Below are positions 22,501 to 34,500 of a DNA stretch of 64,000 nucleotides, piece after piece. The position numbers and the translations under genes were made by a program. Under the pieces are notes generated by a model that was given only the letters and a program-made list of their open reading frames with translations, searched no databases and had not been told where the DNA came from. Source of the stretch: Heligmosomoides polygyrus polygyrus (taxonomy: Eukaryota; Nematoda; Chromadorea; Rhabditida; Heligmosomidae); NCBI GenBank assembly GCA_947396885.1, contig OX377203.1, forward strand, positions 29,701,253 through 29,765,252, written 5' to 3'. Numbering within the stretch: position 1 is the first letter of the stretch; each line of letters opens with the position of its first letter.

Positions 22501-25500
22501 AGCTGGTTGCCCCGTAACTCTGAAGTCGATCTTGTTATCGTTATGGTCGACGATCCTAACACCTACATGTTACAGCCCTATCGGTCACCGGGTGAGGAGA
22601 TGACCATTAGATTTACTTCTGCCACTTGTGCGCATGAGCGATCGAGCTCGAACAGTCACAGTCTTTTCTCTCCTACTCACTGCAACTAATGACTCTAGAT
22701 TCTTGAAATATCACTGTCAGCTAGGATAACTGTGGGACAATCTGAGCGACGAACATGCTGAGCCGCGCAAATCATTGATGACGCTAAACGGTCTGGAGAG
22801 CATGCCGATGAGGAAAGGAATAGATGGCTTTATGTCGCAGAGCGCGCAGCTGACCTCATACTGAGCGCATTGTTCCTGTCGCTGCGGAAAAATCGTGGCG
22901 ATGACCTTTGCGAAGGTTCGGTCGCTCACCGCTCTGCAAGGGCCATACTTCGTGACGAAAGCGAAAGAAGAAGCGGTAAGGACAGGGCGAAGGACGCACA
23001 TCGACCAGTGTCGAGCCGCTGCCTGGGAAAAATCGATGGCATGCTTTGCTTTGTGCTCTTGTCGCTGCCGTGGCGGAGTATGGACAGGCCCAACGCGAGC
23101 ACGGCGCCAATCCGCCCAAGACCAACGATAAACGGGCGCTCGGCGCGAAGAAATATGCGCTGATGCTGAAGAGAACACAGAACTAGGCAAGGAAAGGAAT
23201 TCCGATGTCTGACTGATCTAACGTACCCGTTTTAAGATACCCTGTCGGTGTACTTAGTGCCGAAATTTCCTAGCAAGGAGTGGTCAACATGCCTGTGATT
23301 GCTTCGCTTTCCAGCGGTGTCCCCCCCCCCCTCCGACTAGGATAGACCCGTTTTGCCTTATCGGCCCCACCAAGGTGCTATGTGCAGTGTTTTCATTATT
23401 TTGATCTACCCAGCCGCCCATAGGAAATTCAAAAAGTCCCAAACAATTTCATCCAACCTGAATGTGACGCGGATTATTCGTGTTCCGTCATGATCCTTTT
23501 CTCGGAGTACTCGATTACCCATCATCATCTCCGGAACGACGTAGATCACTCTTGTCTGGGTAATGACTAGCTGTAAATACGACACTGAGTCTGGCTTCGT
23601 ATTGTTCAACAACAATCTACTCTAACAATTGGTTCTGTCTGTCTTCACAGTTCAAAGGGTACCCGTTATTGGGCTGCATGGGTTCTTTGGCAATATCCGC
23701 TGATCACGAATCTAACACCTTTTTTTTGAAACTTGTTTACGGCAGGTACATGTGACTAAGGTTATGGTCCCGATTTCGCTCAAACTTTGTCATTGGGGGT
23801 TTATCTGCTGGCGTGCTCGTCATGCACTGGCATCTGCTTTTAAAAATTCGCCCGATTACGGTAGGTTACGGTAGGTATGTACGGTGGGTATGTCCATCAG
23901 CGGGGGTTGTTTGATGGTCCTCTTCGGTAAAGTTCATTCATAACTGTAGCACCGAGTTTCTTCTCTATTTGCTTTGAGATTAGTACTCTAAATGTGAAAT
24001 GGAAGCGACGGTGTTACGGCTGGTAGTGCTAGAGAATTTTCGGACCTTTCCAGGCTCTTAAGAAGGCGACTTCGTTGAAATGTAAGCGAATAAAGGTGGA
24101 TAACAAGCTAGTCCAACGGCTAAAAGCAGCACACATTCAATGCTCGCGCTATTTGACACACATCTTTCAATGCGAAACAAAAGTTTTGCCTTGAGATTTT
24201 GTACACTACTTGAATAGTCAAAAAAGCTTCAGATTCAGTCGAAACACTTCCTCTACGTCTTGAAAAGCAAAAAAAAAGAGAGATAAAAGCTGCTTTCACA
24301 GACCAGATCCGCACAACCTTTACCGAAGCAAACAACCGTTGCACACCCATACCTTTCTAACTTTTAGGTATCCATCTCTCGCTTCCTCTTTCGTCAGCGT
24401 TGATCTCCCGCCATGAGCCCGTGCACTCCGAAACTCGTTCAAGAAAGCCTATAACACATGAATTCTGGAAAGCCTTTGAGATCCTGTTTTTTCTAGCTAT
24501 GTACACCAACTAACCATCATTATTGAGCCAATCCTCTTTCGTTCGTCAATCATAGTCACGATTCGTTCCAGTACAAATTCGCATGTCTTAAATACAGTAT
24601 ACTGGAGCAAGACTGACAATCAACCTCTTAAAAACGCGTCATGTATACTAATATCACAAACAGCTCTGTGTCAGTCCTTTTTTCAACACTGATAAGTGGC
24701 TGCTTGATTTCAGAATGGAAAATCGAGTGTATGAGGGTCCTGACTAGTTGCATTAATATAACAGCTCCACGAATTTTCTTTCACCTAACATTAGTACCCC
24801 TACTGAAACAGATTTAACCCATTGCTGTTCACCTTCCTTTTAGGCTTTGACAGAGAGGAAATTTAAATTTAAAAAAAAGAAATTTAAATGAGGTTCGGGG
24901 CCAATGATACCACGGGGAGGAAGGCCAGCCCATGGGCTTCGACCGACTTAAGCGTATATGGTATCGTCAGTCGGATATGGTGCCGTGGAATTTCCCACAT
25001 TATAAGCAAACTGCTGCGTAGATGCGTATAATGGAAGTTGCAGCGAGAGGGGCCTAGGTCAAACTCGTAAAAACTCGTTTAAATGGGGCTGGCGCACACA
25101 TAGTAGCATTGCGCCTGAGGTTCTTTTATATATGGCTGCCGTCACCTAGTTGGTTTCACCCTTGCCAGCATCGTTCAGGAGTAGAAGAATTGGTGTCAGT
25201 CTTGTTTAGGAAGAACAAAACACTGAATTGACCAACGGTTGGTCACCGAAGCTCATAATAAAAGCCGAATACTCTCGTAATAACTCACGATAAGCGGCTG
25301 AAATAAAATGCTAGACAGATAACACAGGGGAGCTGACCGCTGCCGACCTTTACCCTTTATCCTTATTACCGTCTTCCTAACCGCATTCAGCAACACGCAT
25401 CGCTACACTGATACTGACTTCACGCACGTTCCATAGAAAAAGGAAAAACGTCGGCGTTCATAAGACCCATTTTGGGATGCGCCGCAAATTCGTCGTTTAT

Positions 25501-28500
25501 AAGATATCGTGGAGGCGATCTAAATACATATTCGGCCTATACCAGAACCTGCATGAGCCAGATAATGAATAAGTCAGCGTTTTGTTCTTCTCATACACGT
25601 CTGGTACCAAATCACCGACTGCGGATGGGGGGGGGGGGGGGCGGAAGGCTTAGCTGGCTCAGACGGGAACACGCAACCCAAGGATTCTGAGCGAAAGCCG
25701 GCTGCGCAGCACGCGGCCTGCGCTGTGCGAAGGCTGGATCCGTTTGGTCACCAAGTTCCTAACGACCTTTCTGACGTGTTGGACACGTCCAACACGTTCT
25801 CGAGTGCAAAGTCCATTATGTCAGTGACGCTGCACCTGCGTAGTCCACGTCCTCAACACGTCTTTACAGGTCCAATAGATGGTACACTTTCATTTTCGGG
25901 TGCAAGCCTAGAGAGGGGGCCCACTATACCATTGTTCTTGGGAGAATTTTCGAATTTGGAATGGTCGAATAATATTCGATTTTCAAAAAGTCGAATTTCG
26001 AATAATCGAATGTTTAAGAACACTTATCTATTGTGGTCACCCAATGATTGACATTTACTTATTTTTATTACCCACTGTAAACTGCGTTCGACAGAGCGAC
26101 GAAGGCCAATTGGTTAATTGCGAAAGGGAATCGGTAATTATCAACTGTGGTAGATCGATTGTGGTCAATGGATCTCCTGTCCCGTGGCGTCATACTCCCG
26201 CTACTCTTACGTTAAACCAGGGCTAATGAAGTGGAGAGTGGCGAGTCCAGTGAGTGATGAGCGCTAGTGAGGCTGAGCGCGACGAGCGATGCGAGGGCGA
26301 GCTGAAGACCGAGCCGAGGCTGAGGAAGCCGGTGTCCAGGCTCAGATGCCGTTGTTCAAGCGCCACGAAGATTGCTCCATCCATTTCCTTCACGAGACCA
26401 AAGGACGATCACAAAGGTATAATGACAATGAAGCACCTTTCGATTTTCTAAGAATTCGTCACTGAGAAGAGAGAACCATCATGGGTAGGAATAGCTAGAT
26501 TGTTATAAATCTTGCTCCATAGGTTACTCTTTTTTGTTATGGTTAGGTTATACGAAGCTCTCAGGTGATAAAAGAAAGGCTAGCATGGGCGGAGAAATGA
26601 CGCAAAGGCGATCTGGGGCAGAAAAGGCGCATTGGGGTCTCACGAATGGCATTCGTTCTGCGTTCTGGCTCCGTTGAAGAGCTTGCTTCACTTATAAGCA
26701 AACGGGGTCCAAGTTTATGCTTGGAATCTAATCTGATAAGACACTACGACTTGGACAGTGTTATAGCGAAAATGGGATTGGCTCGCTTTCATAGGAGACG
26801 GAGTATAACTGGCTCTTGTACTCCATAGCTATTGCTGTTCCTTTTTTCCTTAACGTCTTTACTGGTGGAAAGCAGTGGCTTTCTAGGCTCCTGAAAATAC
26901 TACCTCCTTACCGCAACCCATTCCGGCTCTAATCGTTCCGTTGTTGTAGTTGGGGTAGAAATACAAAACAGAGATTCTCCCGTAGTATAGGGGCGAGAAC
27001 GTCATTGAACAGCCATAACCCGATTCACCTCGACGGCCGTTCACAAGGAAGCGGGGAGGCAGCGGAGGTCCGCGCCTGCCCGCACTTACTTTGCGTCGAC
27101 TCATAGCGTATACACAGTTCGGCGCACTTTGAAGGACACGCGAAACTCAAACATTGTTTTTTTTATCATAAGGTCACACTTCCCTGCTTAACCATGGGAA
27201 ATTGCTGGCAAACAATATCCTTGGCGGCGGATTGTCCAAGCTTGCGATAGATTCAGAGGGCAACGCGTCAGAGTATGAATGGGGACCAAGTGCGGAACGT
27301 AGAGATTCACAAGACGCGACCTAGACGTCGTTCAACGTCCGTCAAGATTCGTAGAGTGACTATGGGATTCGGAGGAGTATTATTGCTGTAACCGGCCATA
27401 AACGGTGTCGACCAATACCGATTAATTTTAACAATGTATTTCTTCGTATTGAACACTCGGACTGGGACCCTCATTATCTGTTTCTCGCCACACAGAGAAC
27501 GGGCACTTCGGAGAATAAATCGCGCACATGCGATAGAGGGTGGATAGGCTTCATAGGAGCAGTGAAGATTCTGCCCTACCATATCCCGCTGCACTAATCT
27601 ATATAGTAAAACCGGTTTTGTACTTAATAAAATTAGGAAGGCCTAAAGGAGAATAGAGGAAGATCGGGGTTCTTCTATTCTTCGGGTTTGAGGGCGAAGA
27701 TCCCAACAGGACGTTTGCGGTTGCTAGGCCGCTGCACGTCTGGTAATCGAATAATTCGAATATTGGACTTTCTGGAATATTCGAATAATCGAATAATTCG
27801 AATGCTGGACTTTTTTTTCGAATAGCTGAATATCCGAATATTCGAAATTCGAAAAGAACAAAGGTATAAGCGAAGTTAGGTGTTCCTCGCATGACTGCGA
27901 TAGCTATAGCTAAGTAAGATCGCCATCTCACTGTTGCTTAGCAAGCTATTGTAAAATGTGAAACAAAAAAGATCTACTTATATTCACAGCTAGAATGCAG
28001 ACAGGGTCAGTCTTTTTGCCTGAGGAAGCCTTAGAGCTCAACTTGTTGGTAGTAGTAAACGGTTGCTTCACTTCTATGTAAACTGTCTTCAAAACGCCCA
28101 TCACTGCGGGATATAGTAGTATCAAGTTGCCTTTGAAAGCCGCTATGATGTGAAACTGAACTGTAAGCGAAACTTTGGGGGTGCAACCTATTTGAGTTCA
28201 CATCCTTAACCCTACTACTTTCTTTGAACACCTCGTTTTCGCTGAAAAGCGACAAGATATCGCGCTCTGAGAAAAGTGACTTCTTTCGAAATAGTAATCA
28301 CTTCTCTATCATCGCGATAGCATAGTTTGAGCAGTTCCAAGAACGTTCTCCATACAGCCTCGTCTAGCAGCAGTTGGTCCTTCACTACCGCTCCTCTGAA
28401 GCTTTTCGCTACTATAAAATAATAGAATCTCAATGTCATCTAGGATCAGCCACGCACCTCGAAAAAAGGCACTCGATCAGATACAACAGCGAGAACGTCC

Positions 28501-31500
28501 GCGCTCTCACAACGTCCGTCACTCGATGGGAACCATGTACATCTTCCTTCCTCACAGTCTTCAAAACAGGATAATATAGTAAATACTTAAACAATGTTTA
28601 AGCATGGCATGTCCGTCCGGACCGTATACGTATACGAGTACACTAACATCTTTTATAAACTCCGACATCGCCGGGTCGTCGACTGCTGTCGCAGCGTTCA
28701 CGTTCTTATTACGTTCTTCGCCTGTCCAACACGCATAAGGACAATCGTCGTTGAAATACAGCTTATCCGCAATCTAAAAAAGTCAAAAATCAAAATGATT
28801 ACTGCGCAAAGATTATATCAGGGACAAAGAAAAGCACCTGACGGAGGTGGCACATTAAACCTATCCAGAAGGCACAGACAAATTAGGACGCAAACTGAAT
28901 GAAACCTACTTCGAAGCTTGCAAACTCGATGCTGATACCAGTGCGCACTCGAAGGCGAGACAAAATGGCGTAGATCGAGGAATCCTGAATGAAAGACACT
29001 ACACCAGCGCATAGTGTGTCGCTTTATAGATCCGGATCCAGAAGTCAGGCTGTCACAGTTGCGTGACCAATCATTAGTTGTAAGAAGTTCACACTCTTTG
29101 GACATCTGTGCCGCATTTCCTAACTACTAGCTCTTCAGGTGGCGTTATTCCCTGTGGGATGTGTTACACATTTTCCTGCTAAGTAAAACTGCTGAGATTG
29201 ATTGAAAACGTATTTGGCGAATATAACAGGTTGATGTCACAGCCGATGAAGAGATCAGTGTTTTCTTTCCTTCCAGAGTAAGTCCAGTTCAACTCCGCGC
29301 CTTCACCAGTTCTACCACACCCCTACCACTCGACTTCGGAGTAGCGCAGGCTGTCGTCGGCAGCCATAACGAACCCATCCAACCAAGTCTTACATCCCTC
29401 CGTGGGTAGGTGAATACTTTCAGACGTGTCTGGGAAGGGTAAAACACTGGCAGATTCATCGGCTGGCCACTGCTAGACGTTGTATAGTCGAAATCATTAG
29501 CACCAGCCTTTACCACTGTGCTAATAACATAAACCAACAACTATTATGAGTGATCAATCTCCACTCACCGAAAGCAGTTGATCAAACTCGATTCCAAAGA
29601 CAGGACTATCGGCTATGGCCAGTTTGTGAGGAAACTCATATGGATTGCGACCTCTGAAGATTGTGCACCACCGCCTATATCTCAAATATGATTGCGGATC
29701 ATTCTGCAATTACGACAAAATCAGCCTCATGCATTTAGCTAGACAACAGCTGAAAAAGTGACCTTTTTGTTGTCGGGCGTGAAACTTCTGCGGATGACGA
29801 CAGGGCAATTCAGCTCGAAATAAATCCTCGTTCGGCCTTTTCCATTAGCGTCATTCACTGCGTTGTCCACCACTATTCGGCGTATGAAGTTCAAGCGCAT
29901 CTGAACTCAAATTGGGTCATCATATACTTGAATGAACGCTGAACGCTTGGAAGCCAAAAATGACAATTTGTGTCAAATGGAACGCTCAATTCAAAAATGC
30001 CCATCAAAACGCCGAAATTTGCTCAAATTTTACCGCAATCTGGTAGCTGGCAGTACCGCGTTCTGATCGCTTTTGACCATCTGCAACAAGCGACCATTAG
30101 AAACGTCCATCAGAGAGTACCAAACAGTACAAAACCAATCTCACTTCCGTTTTCAACGTTTTTAAACGTCACATTAATCAGTTCATTCTGATCGTACAGA
30201 AAATGAGCATGCATCCTGTGCACACCCTCCTTTGCCACGTGTTCATGACGAAACGACACCTAAAATGTCTCTTTGTAAACTACGCCTACCACAATTTGAT
30301 TTTTAATTATCTTTGGGTACTTATCGACATATTGTCATTGTCACTGACACCTTAAACTGGCCACTTCCTTTTGAATTCGACGACTGTACATCTTCTAAAT
30401 AATGTGGACATCTTCCATATTAAGCCGTAAAACTTTTATAATAGAGTGAAAGAGCAAGTAGCCTTGAACTTTAATAAAATCCATTTTAAGCACTCGCATA
30501 GACTTGTTCTCGAGAAAACTGAACTGCTTCACTGAAAAAGATGAGAGGAAAAATTCTCGGCGTCTAAAAATAATTCTCCAATAAACACAGAGATTGCGCC
30601 ATACAGTCGTAGACCACGTTGCGACTTTCTTTCATTGATAGTGTAAAAGTCGTTTATCAGTGACTTCCTCAACACTCTTCAGCACAAAGAAGTACTCGAA
30701 GTTAGTCGCTGCATCGCACAACTTCATGGAAAAAACCATTTGCAGTTACGAAAAAGGAAAAGTTGTGGACAGCGGCATCGTGAAACCCCTTCATTTTTAA
30801 AAGAATATTTTACACGGCACAACATAATTTTCTTAGTTTTTCACCGGAAGAGTATAGCCCTTTTCTGGACAAGTTTAGGAGAATATTTAAAAGGAAAGGT
30901 TCCTAACTTACGTGATATGTTATTGAGTTATTAAGTTACTAAGTCGGGTTAATTTAAGTTACTAAGTCGGGTGATCTGGGGGATGAAGTTCATTCACCCA
31001 CGTCCACGTCCATCTGCGAGTGTTTTGATGGTCCGCTTCGGTCTACACCCAAAGATTAGTCGTCCATCAGAAACTGTGGTGTCGGGTCGTGTCTCTATTT
31101 CCGTTGAGATTAGTGCCCTGTACTTTGAAATGTTTGGGCTGGTAGTGTTGTAATGTCCCAGGCTATTCCAGCCTCTGAATAAACTCTTTGAAACGTAAGC
31201 CAAATAAAAAATTGGACGATTTTGGTGGGCGGCTATAACAAGAACACCAACAGTTATACATATGCTGCAATTGCTCGTCATCTCCCGTACTACTGACCTC
31301 ACCATCAGAAGTAAAACGAGCACTTACCTCCCAGTGGTTGATGAAGACCCCTCCCTGTAAGTTTCCGAAGTAGATCGCCATAATAGGTACATCTTGATGG
31401 GCGGAACTGTAATTGGTCAATTTTTTCTCGTTACACTTCAAAAGAGGAATCGAGAGCGGTGCAACTGACATTACTTGATTGGAAAAACACGATGGTGAGT

Positions 31501-34500
31501 GGATTTTGACAGTGGGCTTGATGAAGTGTGGGAAGCGAAGCGCCTGTATGGTACCCAGGAAAGATCGAAGAGCTAGTAGCAACCTGCTCCTTTCGCACTT
31601 CTGCATTTTGACCTGAAATTGCTTGAATCCGGAAAATATTTACATAACTCTATAAAATGCTTTATACTAAAGTTCAATTGACCTTTGTTAAAGCTATCCT
31701 AACGAATACACTTCGGGCTTAGCGTCTACAGTATACTCCCGCCGGAGTATCCGTAGCCGCGGGCGGAGGTATAAAGGCCCCCACACACTTCTGCGACAAA
31801 GCCACGGCCCTATCTGTAATCATAGGGCAGGGTCAGAGAGTTCGCCTTGGACGGCGAGCGCGCGGCCGCGAGCGGTGGGGGGGGGGGGGCGGGGGCGGCA
31901 AAAACGATTCACATCATTACTACCGCTGCCGCTGATTTCTCGCCGGAAGACTGTCTGCGCTCCAGCCTTTCGCGGCAAGGATCTAGAGTGCTCATCGGCG
32001 GGTGCCGTGACTTATCGTTGCCACAAAAGTGTATGGGGGAGTCAAGGCCGGAAACAAAGTTCGGCGGCACCGCACCACGAACTCGACCACTTACCCTAGG
32101 TTAGTGGTGGAACCAATCCCCCACTGTGGTGGGAGCTGCGCCGTGTACGAGCTGTCTCGGTGCCGCATACCGCGACGTGCCGCGAGGGCAGTCGTAGTTG
32201 TCGGCGGCATCCAGCGGATGCCGCAGTGCCACGCACTGCAGCACCGCTCCGCTGAGGGTCGTAGCCACTTCCTTTGCGGGATAGGATTCTACACCCCGTT
32301 TGCGTGGCGGGGCGCGGCGATTGGCGAGGTGAGGGATCCCGGCGAGATACCCGGCTACCCGGCCGTCCTAGGATGGTCCCGCAGGAGTATACCCTACAAG
32401 GCTCTACAAGGGAGACCCATGAAATTCCCCAAAGACTCTCAACGGGACCTACATAGTCTTGCAGAGCAACGGACGAAGATCACAGAACTATGATTCGTCT
32501 TTGCTACGAACCACTGGGTGGTTCAAAAATGGCAAAAAAAAGGTATCACTTCAGGGCGGGCTGATAAGGCGGAAGTTTCACCTGGAATGACTCCGTCGTG
32601 CGCTGAAATCAACTTGCAAAACGCTTGGAGCTCGAATTAAAGGTAGATTATAGTAATACGATAATTTCCTACGCATCCTAGACGAGGTTGCAGTGTGCAT
32701 TGATGAGATTCACTCGCAACGGTGTCGGCAGTGATCGGATGGCGAGTGATAGCGAGGTGGACTTGCGAGAGAGGGGTTGAGGATTTGATTCCGGGGTGAC
32801 CATGCATTCGCTCCGTGGAGTCTCCCATTCTTGCAACAAAAAAAAGGAGTACATTTTGGCAACGGCAGGTTGTCGTATTATTGCCTGGTGGTGAATAAGG
32901 GTGACGAAGTCATGACTATCGATTCCGCCCAGACTTCGCTTATGGGAATTACTTAAGCTGCTGACCACGAATCTGTTATTCTTTTTCCAAATTATCACTT
33001 TGCTTGCACTACCTTTGTCGAAGGTCGAAGGCGAAGATTGGAGAATAAGACTGACCACATTGGAGAAGAAAGCGATCTTACTAACGTAGACAGCTTTACT
33101 CACCCATATTTACCGTAACCTGCAGTAATCGATCGAAAATTTAAAAATTGTTACCATATCCGTGGTCAGCACCCGCAAATAACCATCGTGGGCGATGTTA
33201 GGGCGAAATTTTTCCGTCGTCCTTTCCTCGATCTCTGGAGTCATGAAGGGCAGCAGTGCTGATTATTCTGCGTCTACCCCTTTACCTACACATACCCATC
33301 GTAACCTTCTACTTTTCATCATTTCACCGAAAATGGTTGCCAGATTGGTGATCTGCATCCCAAATAACCCTTGAGATGAATTTCGGACGAAATTTTGATC
33401 TCTCTACAGAGTCCTTTCTGTTCTTCTCGCAACTTTCACTATTTTAGCTGTTACCAAGTACAGCATATTTTATCCACCCCATGATATTTATCTAGCTGTG
33501 CGCAGATAGGAGCACTTGTACTCACTCCCTAGCGTGTCTTGATGGTGGGTCAAATCAATACCTGTCGATCGTGTTTGTAAATGAGTTGACAGCAAGAATC
33601 ACTTCCAAAACTAATTGAGAACATTCGAAACAGCATCTGACGAGAGCTTCCTCAGCGGAACAAGCGTGTTTAATGGACGCTCGACATCACCCCTAACGAC
33701 ATAACTAGCTTCTTTCACATCTGAAAACGGGTTGAAAGCGGGGTTAGGAAGCGAAGAAGGTAGCCTACCCAAGCCAAATTGCTCTTTATTTGCAAAAATG
33801 GGAGCACTCCACAGAGCAAAACGCATGACACCCCGGAATCGAACCCTGGACCCCTCTTTTGCAAGCGCACCTCGCTATCCACTCGGCCATCCGGCCGCTG
33901 GCTACACCGTTGCAAATGAATCTCTTGAATGCACACTGCAGCTTCGTCCAGGAAGCGTAGGAAATTATGGCATTGCTATAATTTAGCTTTAATTTGAGCT
34001 CCAAAAGTTTTGTAAATTAAGTTGAGAGCACGACAGGGCCATTCCAGGTGCCGCTTTTGCCTTATCAGCCCGCCCTGAAGTGATACCATTTTTTGCCATT
34101 TTTGGACCACCCAGTAGCAAAAACGAAACACAGTTCTGTGATCCTCGTCCAATGCTCCAAAAGACCATATAGGTCACGTTGAGAATCTTTGGAGGAAGTT
34201 CATGGGCCTCCCTTGTTAGTTGTCGCCAGTTCTATGTGCATTAGGCAATGACATGACAAAGCTTTGGACACAATCACGTCTGATTAACTGCTCACCTCCA
34301 AATTGTACACCAAGAATTTCTCGCATCCCGGCTCCTCTTCTGCAGTTTTTACCAGTTCATCCGTCAGTAAAATGCCGTACTTTTTCAACCACTGAAAGCT
34401 AAATATGTGAGCAGCGCATAGGTGATAGCAAAGAAGACGAACGCACTGCAACCAGTAACGCCGCCTGTTTCTCTGGGTCCAAAACCACGTCATCTCCTTC

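Noticed and set aside
22717..23190. 157-codon minus-strand ORF and overlapping plus-strand ORFs
   Set aside because: GC-rich sequence without stops in several frames; no family motif, and it conflicts with the intron between RdRP exons.
32678..33103. 141-codon minus-strand ORF
   Set aside because: Most of it is the complement of the tRNA-related repeat arm at 32407-32845.
33836..33910. Possible functional tRNA gene in the right repeat arm (minus strand)
   Set aside because: The internal promoter boxes are good, but the sequence is embedded in a duplicated repeat with matching flanks, so it is better read as a SINE head.
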